Positions 36,498 through 44,670 of a stretch of 64,000 nucleotides of DNA are shown here, one piece after another; position 1 is the first letter of the stretch, and every line of letters begins with the position of its first letter. Source of the stretch: Candidatus Altimarinota bacterium. GTDB taxonomy: Bacteria > Patescibacteriota > Gracilibacteria > JAHISY01. The DNA is taken from NCBI GenBank assembly GCA_021735425.1, contig JAIPGZ010000001.1, positions 1-64,000 of the forward strand, given 5' to 3'. The position numbers and the translations under genes are program-made. Under the pieces are notes generated by a model that worked only from the letters and a program-made list of their open reading frames with translations, was not told the DNA's origin and did not search any database.

Positions 36498-37196
36498 TCA
36501 ATCAGCCATCGATTCCGGCTCGTGATGGTAGCCACCGCTTTTTAAATCGCTAATCAGTTTTCCGTTTTCGATTCGGATTACTCTTTTTTGAATACGGTTG
36601 ACGGTGTCACGGTCATGCGTTGCGAGGATGACTGTCGCGCCAGCCTTATTCACGTCGAGCAATAGATTAATAATTTCCTCACCTGACTGCGGATCGAGAT
36701 TGCCCGTCGGCTCGTCGCCAATTATCAGAGCTGGTTCGTGGACGAGTGCTCGAGCGAGCGCGGTGCGCTGACATTCGCCGCCACTCAAGTTTGCCGGGAA
36801 GGCATTCCGTCGGTGGGTGAGCCCCACGATTTCAATGACTTCGTCAGTTCGTTTTCGAATCAGGCTGCTCGCGTCGCCGCAAACCTCGAGGGCGAAAGCG
36901 ATGTTTTCAAAAACCGTTTTTTTGGGCAACAATTTGTAGTCCTGAAAAATCACTCCAACTTTCCGCAAATAAAGGGCACGCGAAATTTCGTCGAGTTGGT
37001 TGATTTGATAATTATCGACTGAGACTTTACCTTCGGTCGGGTGAATCGCACCAGTCAATAAATTCACGAAAGTAGTTTTGCCAGCACCGCTTGGTCCGAC
37101 GACACTCACGAATTCCCCTCCGCCAATTTCACAATTGACTCGATCAAGGACGGTGTGGTCGCCGTATTTTTTCGTTGCGTTTTCGAAGATGATCAC
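36498..37196 (-). CDS. ftsE: FtsE-like ABC ATP-binding protein
   Basis: The 232-residue ATPase has Walker A GPSGAGKTT, Q-loop FQDYKLLPKKTV, signature LSGGECQR, Walker B ALIIGDEPTGNLD and H-loop ATHD. The YKLLPKKTVFENIAFALEV stretch fits FtsE, partner of FtsX in activating wall hydrolases at the septum (an M23 enzyme is at 12.6 kb). No ftsX follows; nrnA does. The start is GTG, 6 nt after TATACT. Confidence 0.88.
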   Translation of the reverse strand: MIIFENATKKYGDHTVLDRVNCEIGGGEFVSVVGPSGAGKTTFVNLLTGAIHPTEGKVSVDNYQINQLDEISRALYLRKVGVIFQDYKLLPKKTVFENIAFALEVCGDASSLIRKRTDEVIEIVGLTHRRNAFPANLSGGECQRTALARALVHEPALIIGDEPTGNLDPQSGEEIINLLLDVNKAGATVILATHDRDTVNRIQKRVIRIENGKLISDLKSGGYHHEPESMAD

Positions 37197-37385
37197 GGGG
37201 GAAGTATAAAGTGAAAAGGATAAAGTGAGAAATTTTCAATTTATGAAATTTCTAATTTTCAAATAAATCCTAATCCTTAAATTTGAAAATTATTTGTAAA
37301 CTGGAAAGTATAAAACAAAAATTTGGATGGCTGATTTTACGAAAGTTTTTAAGCTGAAGCCAGAGATTTAGTTTTCTATTTTTGT

Positions 37386-37391
37386 TAAAAT
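37386..37391 (+). promoter_or_regulatory. TAAAAT -10 box of guaA
   Basis: TTTGTTAAAAT ends 7 nt before the GTG of guaA. The 200 nt upstream are AT-rich AAATTT-type spacer without genes. Confidence 0.6.
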
Positions 37392-37398
37392 CTCCTCC

Positions 37399-39195
37399 GT
37401 GGATAAAATCGCCGTTCTCGATTTCGGAGGGCAATACGCACATTTGATTGCGAATCGGATTCGACGGCTCGGAGTTTTTGCTGAAATTTTGATTCCCCAA
37501 AACTTAGTAGATGTTGAAAATGAATTGAAAGACTACTGTGGGGTGATTCTCTCGGGGGGACCGCAATCCGTTTTTGAAAAAAATTCTCCCAAAATTGATT
37601 CCGCGATTTTCGAAATTGGTAAACCGATTCTGGGGATTTGTTATGGTCTCCAATTCCTCGTTCACGCGCTCGGCGGTAAAGTTCGCAAGGGCAAAGGCGG
37701 GGAGTACGGCAAAGCTGAATTGAAAATTTCCGGCAAATCGAAACTGCTCACCGCCGTTCCTAAAAAATCGACAGCCTGGATGAGCCACGGCGATGAGGTT
37801 GTCGATTTACCTGAAGGATTTATCAAAACCGCTTCGACGGAAAGTTGCGAATTTGCGGCGGTCGAAAATTCCGCCAAAGAAATTTTTGGTCTCCAATTTC
37901 ATCCGGAAGTTCTCCACACCGATGCGGGCGAGATGATTCTCAAAAATTTTCTCAAAATTACAAAAGCGAAAAAAAGTTGGGATCTCAATAAATTTCTCAA
38001 ATCCGAAATTTCCAAAATCAAAAAGCAGGTTGGCAAACGCAAAGTTTTTCTTCTCGTTTCAGGCGGAGTCGATTCCACCGTCGCATTTGCCTTACTCGAA
38101 AAAGCGCTCGGCAAGAAAAATGTTTTTGGTCTGATGGTGGACACCGGTTTGATGCGCCAGGGTGAAGCGGACGAAGTTTCCAAAAGTTTGCGCAAGGCGG
38201 GTTTCGACAATCTCAAAATTATCAACGAACGGAAACACTTCCTCGCCGCTCTCGCCAATATCACCGATCCAGAGGAGAAGCGGAGGGTGATTGGTCGCGT
38301 TTTTCTCAAAGTTCAACGGAAGGCCTTGAAACGTCTCCGTTTCAATCCCCGCGAATGGTTGCTCGGACAGGGTACGATTTATCCCGACACAATTGAATCG
38401 GCGGGGACTTCCAATTCTGCCAAAATCAAAACCCACCACAATCGGGTTGAAGAGATTGAAGCGATGATTGAAAAAGGTTTAATCGTCGAGCCGCTCGCGG
38501 GACTTTATAAAGACGAGGTTCGTGAAGTTGGCAAGAAATTAAAACTCTCCAAAAAATTAATTGAGCGGCACCCTTTCCCTGGACCGGGTCTCGGAGTCAG
38601 GATTATTTGCGGGGCGTCCAACAAACCGAAGACGACGAACAAGATTGAGACCGAGATTAAAAGAAAGTGGAAGCTTACCGGCAAAGTTTTGCCGATTCAG
38701 TCGGTTGGAGTGCAGGGTGATTCCCGCAGCTTCGCCCATCCGGTCGCGATTTACACCGCCTCGCGCGATTTCGAAAAATTGGAAGAAATTTCCACATGGC
38801 TGGTCAATAAATTTCCTGAAATTAATCGGGTTGTTTTGTGTCTCAATTCCGCCAAGGCGCCGCGGATTTTCCAATCCAGTTTCGCGAAAATGACAAATTC
38901 GCGGGTCGAACTTTTGCAAACCGCCGACGCGATTGTCAATAAAATTCTGGTTGCCCAAAAACTTTACCTCAAGGTTTGGCAGTTCCCAGTCGTGCTCGCT
39001 CCAGTCTTCGAAAAAGAAGGCGAGTCGATTATTCTCCGACCAGTCAATTCCGCCGAGGCGATGACCGCCAACTTCGCGCGTTTGCCCAAGACTTTCTTTT
39101 CCGCCGTTGTTGCCAAATTAAAAAAGCTACCGGAGATTGAAAATATTTTCCTCGACATTACGAATAAACCGCCGGCGACGATTGAATGGGAGTAG
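37399..39195 (+). CDS. guaA: GMP synthase (glutamine-hydrolysing), long form
   Basis: It amidates XMP to GMP. Class I amidotransferase: C81 (GICYG), H168 and E170 (FHPE). PP-loop ATPase: SGGVDST at 221-227. It ends with the hallmark KPPATIEWE. At 598 residues it is about 75 longer than common bacterial GuaA. The extra lies in the dimerisation domain after LPIQSVGVQGDSRSF, which resembles the eukaryotic long form. The start is GTG, 7 nt after a TAAAAT box, so it is probably leaderless. Confidence 0.95.
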   Translation: MDKIAVLDFGGQYAHLIANRIRRLGVFAEILIPQNLVDVENELKDYCGVILSGGPQSVFEKNSPKIDSAIFEIGKPILGICYGLQFLVHALGGKVRKGKGGEYGKAELKISGKSKLLTAVPKKSTAWMSHGDEVVDLPEGFIKTASTESCEFAAVENSAKEIFGLQFHPEVLHTDAGEMILKNFLKITKAKKSWDLNKFLKSEISKIKKQVGKRKVFLLVSGGVDSTVAFALLEKALGKKNVFGLMVDTGLMRQGEADEVSKSLRKAGFDNLKIINERKHFLAALANITDPEEKRRVIGRVFLKVQRKALKRLRFNPREWLLGQGTIYPDTIESAGTSNSAKIKTHHNRVEEIEAMIEKGLIVEPLAGLYKDEVREVGKKLKLSKKLIERHPFPGPGLGVRIICGASNKPKTTNKIETEIKRKWKLTGKVLPIQSVGVQGDSRSFAHPVAIYTASRDFEKLEEISTWLVNKFPEINRVVLCLNSAKAPRIFQSSFAKMTNSRVELLQTADAIVNKILVAQKLYLKVWQFPVVLAPVFEKEGESIILRPVNSAEAMTANFARLPKTFFSAVVAKLKKLPEIENIFLDITNKPPATIEWE

Positions 39196-39297
39196 GGAAT
39201 TTAATATTTTATATTTAAAATTTCTTGTTACTTTTCAGAAATAATTTCGTAACAATAAAAGAGCAATCTTAATTCTTATTCCTTAATCCTTACCAAC

Positions 39298-40320
39298 ATG
39301 TCCAACCCTTTTCATGACTTCGATTGGTCCCTCAAATCGCTCGGTAAAGTTTTCGGTGTTTTTATCCTTGGAGTAGTCGGTCTTGCGATTGTTGCGGGGA
39401 TTGTCTCGTTTGCGTTGCGGACAGTGATCTCACCTTTTACTGGCAATGGAAATTACGCCGGAGGGTATGCTGAAATGGCGATGGGCTCCAGTTACTCCGC
39501 CAAAAGTTTATCTTCGCGTAACATTCTCCCCCCAATTCCAGATGAAGGAGGTGGGATTGTCGATGCTGATGCAGAAGATTACGAAGTCCACAATTATTCT
39601 GCGAGCTACAAAACTTCTGACAAAACTGAGATTTGTGGAGAGGTCGCTGATCTCAAAAATCGAAAAGAAATTATTTTTACGAGCGCGAATGAAAGCGACA
39701 GCAGCTGCAATTATCGTTTTGAAGTGGAGAATAAATTTGTTGACGAGATTCTCGAGATTCTCAAAAAACTAGATCCTGAAGATTTGAATGCGAGTGTTTA
39801 CACGATTCAAAAATCGGTCGAGGGGACGAGCGATCAACTCGACATTCTGACTCAAAAATTGGCGCAAACCGAATCGACGCTTGCCGAGGCGCAAAAAGCC
39901 TACGAAGATTTAATGAAACTTGCGACGAATTCGCGGGATGTCGAAAACTTGACCCAACTAATTACCCTCAAGATTGACGCGATTGAGCAGCTGGCTCAAA
40001 CTCAAATTTCGACCAATCAACAAATTCAACAAGTTCAAAATAATCGTGCTGAGCAGCTTCGTCTGATTGCCAACACGACTTTTAATGTTTCGGTTTACGA
40101 GCAGAAATTCATCGATTGGAAAAATATCGCCAACGATTGGAAGCAGGAGATTCGTAATTTTGTCTCGAACTTAAATGATCTCACTCAATTCGTGAGTGTG
40201 AAGTTAGTTAGCTTCGTACTTTACTCTGCTGCCGCGATTCTCTACATCGGGGCTGCTTTCGGATTCCTCAAGCTGGTTTGGTTCGTTGGGAAGAAGGTAT
40301 GGAGATTTGGTCAAAAATAA
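39298..40320 (+). CDS. DUF4349-type membrane protein with coiled coil
   Basis: The protein has 340 residues with an N-terminal transmembrane helix (about 18-45), a beta-rich external part with two Cys (EICGEV, SSCNYRF), a coiled coil from about 165 to 255 (QLDILTQKLAQTESTLAEAQ) and a C-terminal transmembrane helix (about 305-330). This two-anchor layout is that of DUF4349 proteins, of unknown function. metG follows with its own -10 box. Confidence 0.75.
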   Translation: MSNPFHDFDWSLKSLGKVFGVFILGVVGLAIVAGIVSFALRTVISPFTGNGNYAGGYAEMAMGSSYSAKSLSSRNILPPIPDEGGGIVDADAEDYEVHNYSASYKTSDKTEICGEVADLKNRKEIIFTSANESDSSCNYRFEVENKFVDEILEILKKLDPEDLNASVYTIQKSVEGTSDQLDILTQKLAQTESTLAEAQKAYEDLMKLATNSRDVENLTQLITLKIDAIEQLAQTQISTNQQIQQVQNNRAEQLRLIANTTFNVSVYEQKFIDWKNIANDWKQEIRNFVSNLNDLTQFVSVKLVSFVLYSAAAILYIGAAFGFLKLVWFVGKKVWRFGQK

Positions 40321-40383
40321 TTTCAAAAATCTAAGGAAAAGGCGGGGGGCGAGGTTGCGAAACCTCGTCTTCAGTTTCTTTGC

Positions 40384-40389
40384 TAAAAT
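40384..40389 (+). promoter_or_regulatory. TAAAAT -10 box of metG
   Basis: TTTGCTAAAAT ends 7 nt before ATG 40397 and supports that start over an upstream frame at 40286 that would overlap the previous gene. Confidence 0.65.
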
Positions 40390-40396
40390 CTTCGAA

Positions 40397-41926
40397 ATGA
40401 AGAATTTCTACATCACAACTGCGATTCCTTATGTCAACGCCGCTCCCCACATCGGTTTCGCAATGGAGGCGATTCAGGCGGACGCGATTGCGCGTTTCAA
40501 AAAACAGCGTGGGTTCGAAGTGCGATTTCAGACTGGGACTGATGAGCATGGAGTGAAGATTCAGAAACTGGCGGATGAGCTTGGCAAAAATCCGAAAGAG
40601 ATTGTCGACGCCAATGCGAAGAAATTCGAAAACCTACGTGAAGCTCTAGATCTGACTTTTGACGATTTCATCCAAACGAGCGACCAAAAGAAACATTGGG
40701 GTGGAGCTCAAAAAATGTGGCAGAAGTTGGTCGCAGCGGGCAAACTAGAAAAACGCAAATATAAGGGTATGTACTGTGCGGGTTGTGAGGAATTCAAAAG
40801 CGAAAAAGATTTAACCGAAGGAAGGTGTCCTAATCATCCAAATTTGAAACTTGAAGAGGTCGAGGAAGAAAACTGGTTTTTTCGTTTGAGCGATTATTCG
40901 GCTCAAATTCAAAAATTACTCGAAAGCCGAGAGGTAGAAATTTTGCCGCATTTTCGTGCGAAGGAATTCCTCAACGTCGTGAAGGAAGGATTACACGATG
41001 TTTCCTTTTCACGCTCTTCTGAGACTCTGAAATGGGGCATCCCTGTTCCCGATGATTCCACGCAAACGATGTATGTCTGGTGTGACGCGCTGACGAATTA
41101 TATTTCTGCGCTTGATTATGGTTCGACTGCGCTCACCACAAGTGAAAATGAAAGTGCGGAATTTAAAAAATGGTGGCTCGATTCCGAGAAAGTGCACGTC
41201 ATCGGGAAAGACATTGTGCGTTTTCACGCTGGGATTTGGCTGGGAATGTTGCTCGCTGCAGAGCTACCGTTGCCTGACAAAATTTACATTCATGGCTTCA
41301 TTACATCCGAAGGGCAAAAAATGTCGAAAAGTTCTGGCAATGTCGTCGACCCAATCGAATTCTCGCAAGAGTGGGGTAGCGACGCGCTGCGTTATTATCT
41401 TCTTAGCGAGATTCCAAATGGCAAGGACGGGGACTTCAGCAAAGCTAGATTTGAGGAAATTTATAATTCCGCGCTCGCGAACGGTTTGGGGAATTTGGTC
41501 TCAAGGGTTGTAGCGATGACACTAAAAATTAAAAATGCAAAATTTAAAATGCAAAATTCTGAAAAAATTGGGGAGCGTGAAGTTGCCAAAATGTGGGAGA
41601 AAATTGAGAGCGCGATGTCGAGTGGATTTGATTTTCGTTCGGTGTTGGCTGCGATTTCCGTACTCGTCGAATTTGCCAATAAATTCGTTACCGAAAAAAA
41701 GCCCTGGGAATTAAAAGATTCTGAAAAAGTTGAGACGCTCTCTGCTCTGCTCGAAATTCTTCGTCAAATTTCAATTGCGCTAACGCCTTTCCTTCCGACG
41801 ACTGCTGAGAGAATTGCTTCAAGTTTGGGAGTGAGCCTGGAAGGCGATTTTGAGAAGCTGAAAAAATGGGGGAGTGCTAAGGAATTTAAACTGAGTAAAA
41901 CGGGAATTTTATTTCCAAAGAGATAG
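40397..41926 (+). CDS. metG: Methionyl-tRNA synthetase
   Basis: It charges tRNA-Met for initiation and elongation. The 509 residues have HIGF at 18-21, one zinc knuckle (CAGCEEF then CPNHP), WCDALTNYIS, and KMSKS in EGQKMSKSSGN. There is no C-terminal EMAP-like domain, the short MetG form. Between the catalytic and anticodon domains is a low-complexity in-frame word (KIKNAKFKMQNSEK, 41521-41567) that matches intergenic AAATTTAAAATG spacers. Confidence 0.96.
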   Translation: MKNFYITTAIPYVNAAPHIGFAMEAIQADAIARFKKQRGFEVRFQTGTDEHGVKIQKLADELGKNPKEIVDANAKKFENLREALDLTFDDFIQTSDQKKHWGGAQKMWQKLVAAGKLEKRKYKGMYCAGCEEFKSEKDLTEGRCPNHPNLKLEEVEEENWFFRLSDYSAQIQKLLESREVEILPHFRAKEFLNVVKEGLHDVSFSRSSETLKWGIPVPDDSTQTMYVWCDALTNYISALDYGSTALTTSENESAEFKKWWLDSEKVHVIGKDIVRFHAGIWLGMLLAAELPLPDKIYIHGFITSEGQKMSKSSGNVVDPIEFSQEWGSDALRYYLLSEIPNGKDGDFSKARFEEIYNSALANGLGNLVSRVVAMTLKIKNAKFKMQNSEKIGEREVAKMWEKIESAMSSGFDFRSVLAAISVLVEFANKFVTEKKPWELKDSEKVETLSALLEILRQISIALTPFLPTTAERIASSLGVSLEGDFEKLKKWGSAKEFKLSKTGILFPKR

Positions 41927-41935
41927 AGTCAATTT

Positions 41936-42054
41936 TAAGTTTTAAATTTCAAATTTCAAATTTTAAAACAAGATTGAATGCAAAAATTTTGAAATTCTAA
42001 AATTCAGAAATTAAAAATTGTTTTGAAATTTAAAATTATAAATTTAAAATTCTG
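41936..42054. repeat. AAATTTCAAATTTTAAA-type spacer
   Basis: About 120 nt composed of AAATTTCAAATTT, AAATTCAGAAATT and AAATTTAAAATT words lie between metG and the nucleotidyltransferase gene. Similar strings occur at 24681-24712, 37235-37290 and 39199-39230, and inside metG. Confidence 0.5.
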
Positions 42055-42771
42055 ATGAAAGGTGTCATCTTAGCCGGAGGCAAGGGAACGCGGTTACTTC
42101 CGCTGACGAAAATCACGAACAAACATTTGCTGCCGATTCATGATCGACCGATGATTTTTTATCCGCTCGAAACGCTGCGGCAGTCGGGTATTTCAGAAAT
42201 TCTAATCGTCACTGATGGGAAGTTTATCGCTCAATTTAAAAAAATTCTTAATTCTTCACTACAAAAAAAGTTAAAAATCAAAGTCTTGTTTGCGATTCAA
42301 AAAAAAGCGGACGGAATTGCTGGGGCGCTTAAATTGGCTGAAAAGTTTGCGGCTGGTGAAAAAATTGCAGTCATTCTGGGCGACAATATTTTCGAGGCCA
42401 ACTTTCGTGAGGATGCCAAAATTTTCCGAATTGGTGCGAAAGTTTTTCTCAAAAAAGTTCCTGATCCGGAAAGGTTCGGCGTGGCGGAAATCCGCGGCTC
42501 GCAAATTGTCCGAATTCAAGAAAAACCGCGCCGCGCCAAAAGTGATTTGGCGGTCGTCGGATTGTATTTTTTCGACAAAAGGGTGTTTGACATTATTCGA
42601 AAAATTCAGCCGAGTAAAAGAGGCGAGTTGGAAATCACAGCTGTGAACAATTTTTATCTTCAAACAAAATCGTTGAATTTCACTAAAATTAAAGGCTTTT
42701 GGAAAGATGCCGGCACTTTCGCGAGTCTCGCCGAGGCGACAAAATTTATTCGCGAAAATTCCAAAAAATAA
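42055..42771 (+). CDS. Sugar-phosphate nucleotidyltransferase (RmlA-like)
   Basis: The 238-residue enzyme has MKGVILAGGKGTRLLPLT at the N-terminus, KHLLPIHDRPMIFYPLETL, VILGDNIF and FWKDAGTFASL. This is the pattern of glucose-1-phosphate thymidylyl/uridylyltransferases, which make NDP-sugars for surface glycans. It is shorter than RmlA (about 290), lacking part of the C-terminus. No other dTDP-rhamnose genes are near; a sugar-type cupin is at 52.7 kb. Confidence 0.88.
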   Translation: MKGVILAGGKGTRLLPLTKITNKHLLPIHDRPMIFYPLETLRQSGISEILIVTDGKFIAQFKKILNSSLQKKLKIKVLFAIQKKADGIAGALKLAEKFAAGEKIAVILGDNIFEANFREDAKIFRIGAKVFLKKVPDPERFGVAEIRGSQIVRIQEKPRRAKSDLAVVGLYFFDKRVFDIIRKIQPSKRGELEITAVNNFYLQTKSLNFTKIKGFWKDAGTFASLAEATKFIRENSKK

Positions 42772-42836
42772 GTTTGTTTTGATTTTTGAAAAATTTTAAA
42801 ATTTTCAGCAAGAAATTTAATTTAACCCCACCTAAA

Positions 42837-43412
42837 ATGAACCCCTTTCGCAAACTCCGAAACCCCAAGGGTTTCACCCTCGTCGAGCTGATAATCGTGA
42901 TCATGATCATCGGCATCCTCGCGGCGACATTACTGCCGAAAGTGATGGGTGCACCCGCCTCAGCACGCGATGCCGGGAGAATTTCGCAACTCCGGCAAAT
43001 TGCGATTGCGCTGGAAGCTTATTACGCTGACAACAATCAATATCCATCGGTTGCGGGTTGTTTAGATCCTGCCATGACTTCTACTACCGCTGTCACCGTG
43101 GCTGGCGCTGTTTTAGTAAACGAATATATGGATTTGATGCCGGGTGATCCTCAACCGAATGCGGTATTGGGGGCGACATGTACAGCGGCGAATGCGGGAC
43201 GATTCTATTACAAACCTCTTACAAGAAGGGGGATTACGAACAACGCCTTTATGCTGGGTGCTAGGATGGAAAATACAAAGAAGGCAAATGCGGATTGGAG
43301 TACTGCTCTTGCTACTACTACGATTGAGGCACTAGCGCCTCTGACACGCGTTGTTCCAGCTACTATTGTAGGTGGTGATGCCGAAGCGGCTTATGTTGTT
43401 TACGGAGGCTAG
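42837..43412 (+). CDS. Type IV pilin-like protein, copy A
   Basis: The 191-residue prepilin has the class III leader FRKLRNPKG cut before FTLVELIIVIMIIGIL. The pilin Glu5 is present and a long N-terminal helix continues as LRQIAIALEAYYADNNQYP, followed by a globular part with two Cys. I chose ATG 42837 over 42786 because it places the leader correctly. It is the first of a tandem pair; no pilB, pilC or prepilin peptidase is in the window. Confidence 0.9.
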   Translation: MNPFRKLRNPKGFTLVELIIVIMIIGILAATLLPKVMGAPASARDAGRISQLRQIAIALEAYYADNNQYPSVAGCLDPAMTSTTAVTVAGAVLVNEYMDLMPGDPQPNAVLGATCTAANAGRFYYKPLTRRGITNNAFMLGARMENTKKANADWSTALATTTIEALAPLTRVVPATIVGGDAEAAYVVYGG

Positions 43413-43436
43413 TTTATTTTTTTTAATCCTATTTAA

Positions 43437-43985
43437 ATGCATTTCCCTAAACTCAGAAACCCCAAGGGTTTCACCTTGGTCGAGCTGATTATCGTGATCA
43501 TGATTATCGGCATCCTGTCGGCGACGATTCTACCGAAAATCATGGGTGCGCCGGCGCGGGCGCGCGACACCGGTCGGATCAAAGATCTAGACAGTCTTGC
43601 GATTGCGCTTAATCAGTACTATGACGACAACAAACAGTTCCCGACCGCTGCGGATGAATGTCTAGCGCCTGCTAGTGTCACGGGTGCGAAGTTAGTGAGT
43701 GGGGGTTATCTCTTGGCGAGCAACTTCCCGATGGATCCGACTGCGACTGCCGGTGTCGGTGCTTGCTCTGGTAGTTATATGTATTCCTCTTTACTTAAGA
43801 ATGGAATTCCAGATAACGCTTTCTTGCTCGGGACTGACGTAGAAAGTGATGGAGAAGCGAATGCAAATGCAGCCTGTGCAGTGAAAGCGACCTACGGTAC
43901 GGTTGAGCTTGTCGATGCTTGTATTGTAGCGACAGCGATTGGTACGGCCGAGAATGCTGTTTTTCTCAAGTTGGGTGGGTTGTAG
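43437..43985 (+). CDS. Type IV pilin-like protein, copy B
   Basis: This 182-residue prepilin lies 24 nt behind copy A. The first 75 residues are nearly the same as copy A (RNPKGFTLVELIIVIMIIG, then TGRIKDLDSLAIALNQYYDD), while the globular domain has diverged. It is clearly a local duplication, giving major and minor pilins or two adhesin heads. A terminator follows at 44015-44039. Confidence 0.9.
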   Translation: MHFPKLRNPKGFTLVELIIVIMIIGILSATILPKIMGAPARARDTGRIKDLDSLAIALNQYYDDNKQFPTAADECLAPASVTGAKLVSGGYLLASNFPMDPTATAGVGACSGSYMYSSLLKNGIPDNAFLLGTDVESDGEANANAACAVKATYGTVELVDACIVATAIGTAENAVFLKLGGL

Positions 43986-44014
43986 AGATTAGAGAACAGA
44001 TTTAAATTTAAAGG

Positions 44015-44039
44015 GCGGGGCGAGAGCTCCGCTTTTTTA
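44015..44039 (+). terminator. Terminator of the pilin pair
   Basis: A 7-bp GC-rich stem (44015-44021 with 44026-44032) with loop GAGA is followed by six T. Confidence 0.88.
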
Positions 44040-44078
44040 TTGCGTTAATTTGGGAGTTATATTGAAGTCTTTTAAAAA

Positions 44079-44213
44079 TTACTTTTTGGCAGCAAAAAGT
44101 AAAATAAAAACTGCCGTCTATCTATAAAGTTCGGTAGTTTGGTTGTGTTCTCGCCAAAATATCCAATCGTTCCATTGTAGTGGAGCTGGTTTTTTTTACG
44201 CTCGTTCGCAAGT
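44079..44213 (+). repeat. Intergenic repeat element, copy 2
   Basis: It starts with ATTACTTTTTGGC/GCAAAAAGTAA hairpin arms, continues through ATATCCAAT and GAGCTGGTTTTTTTTACG, and ends in CTCGTTCGCAAG, the same order and orientation as copy 1 at 25571-25713. It lies between the pilin terminator and the micro-gene operon. Confidence 0.55.
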
Positions 44214-44250
44214 CGCCCCTCCGAATTTTTTCGAATGACGGGGGTCTTTA

Positions 44251-44343
44251 TCACAACACATCGTCGTGGCTCTTCATCATCTCGTTCGCTACGAAGAAGG
44301 AGATTAGCAGAGCTCCGAAATTTAGAAGGACTTGAGTTATCAT
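44251..44343 (-). CDS. Micro-gene: 30-aa single-helix membrane peptide
   Basis: ATG 44343 follows the previous stop by 1 nt. The 30 residues are MITQVLLNFGALLISFFVAN, a hydrophobic helix, then a charged end (EMMKSHDDVL). It is the last gene of four tightly packed minus-strand micro-genes. Its size and layout recall type I toxins or small regulatory membrane peptides, but I cannot name a family. Confidence 0.5.
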   Translation of the reverse strand: MITQVLLNFGALLISFFVANEMMKSHDDVL

Positions 44344-44344
44344 T

Positions 44345-44518
44345 TTAAGCAAAAAGAAAACCGTTACCGCGACCGTCGACAAAAATCTTTTCTCCAGGTC
44401 GGGGAGCGCAGAGCACTCGACCGTCGCTTGCTTCAATTCTGGTGTGCCCTTTCCGTTGATAAACGACTTTGTGCTCGTCAATCCACTTGCGCGGCGCGAT
44501 TTTAAAAATACGCAGCAT
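44345..44518 (-). CDS. Micro-gene: 57-aa basic protein of unknown family
   Basis: The ATG shares one base with the preceding stop (TAATG). The product is basic and beta-rich in appearance (RKWIDEHKVVYQRKGHTRIE, ending GRGNGFLFA), with one Cys. It fits between the zinc-ribbon gene and the 30-residue peptide gene with no spare bases, which is strong evidence that it is coding. No family is recognised. Confidence 0.6.
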   Translation of the reverse strand: MLRIFKIAPRKWIDEHKVVYQRKGHTRIEASDGRVLCAPRPGEKIFVDGRGNGFLFA

Positions 44519-44670
44519 TACTCAAAAAGCGGAGTTAATAATTCGATCAATCCTTTTTTGCGATGTTTGGCTTTCCACATTTCGCTTTCCTCATTCATAA
44601 TTTGACAATACGGGCAGCGCTCCTGTTTGGTTGAGATGGCTTTTCCGCATTCGAGGCAATTGACAATCAT
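44518..44670 (-). CDS. Micro-gene: 50-aa zinc-ribbon protein
   Basis: The 50 residues start MIVNCLECGKAISTKQERCP: two CxxC pairs (C5, C8 and C19, C22) in a classic zinc ribbon, then a basic helix (WKAKHRKKGLIELL). The ATG overlaps the stop of the HTH gene as ATGA, indicating translational coupling. It could bind nucleic acid or another protein; the target is unknown. Confidence 0.72.
   Translation of the reverse strand: MIVNCLECGKAISTKQERCPYCQIMNEESEMWKAKHRKKGLIELLTPLFE

Noticed and set aside
44072-44254. A 60-codon frame following the micro-genes with a GTGA overlap
   Set aside because: It is made almost wholly of the repeat element (copy 2), whose other copy at 25.6 kb does not keep a similar protein, so I treat it as repeat-derived.
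44251-44481. A 76-codon frame covering the 30-aa peptide
   Set aside because: Its first half overlaps the better supported 57-aa micro-gene in another frame; only the ATG at 44343 fits the operon packing.
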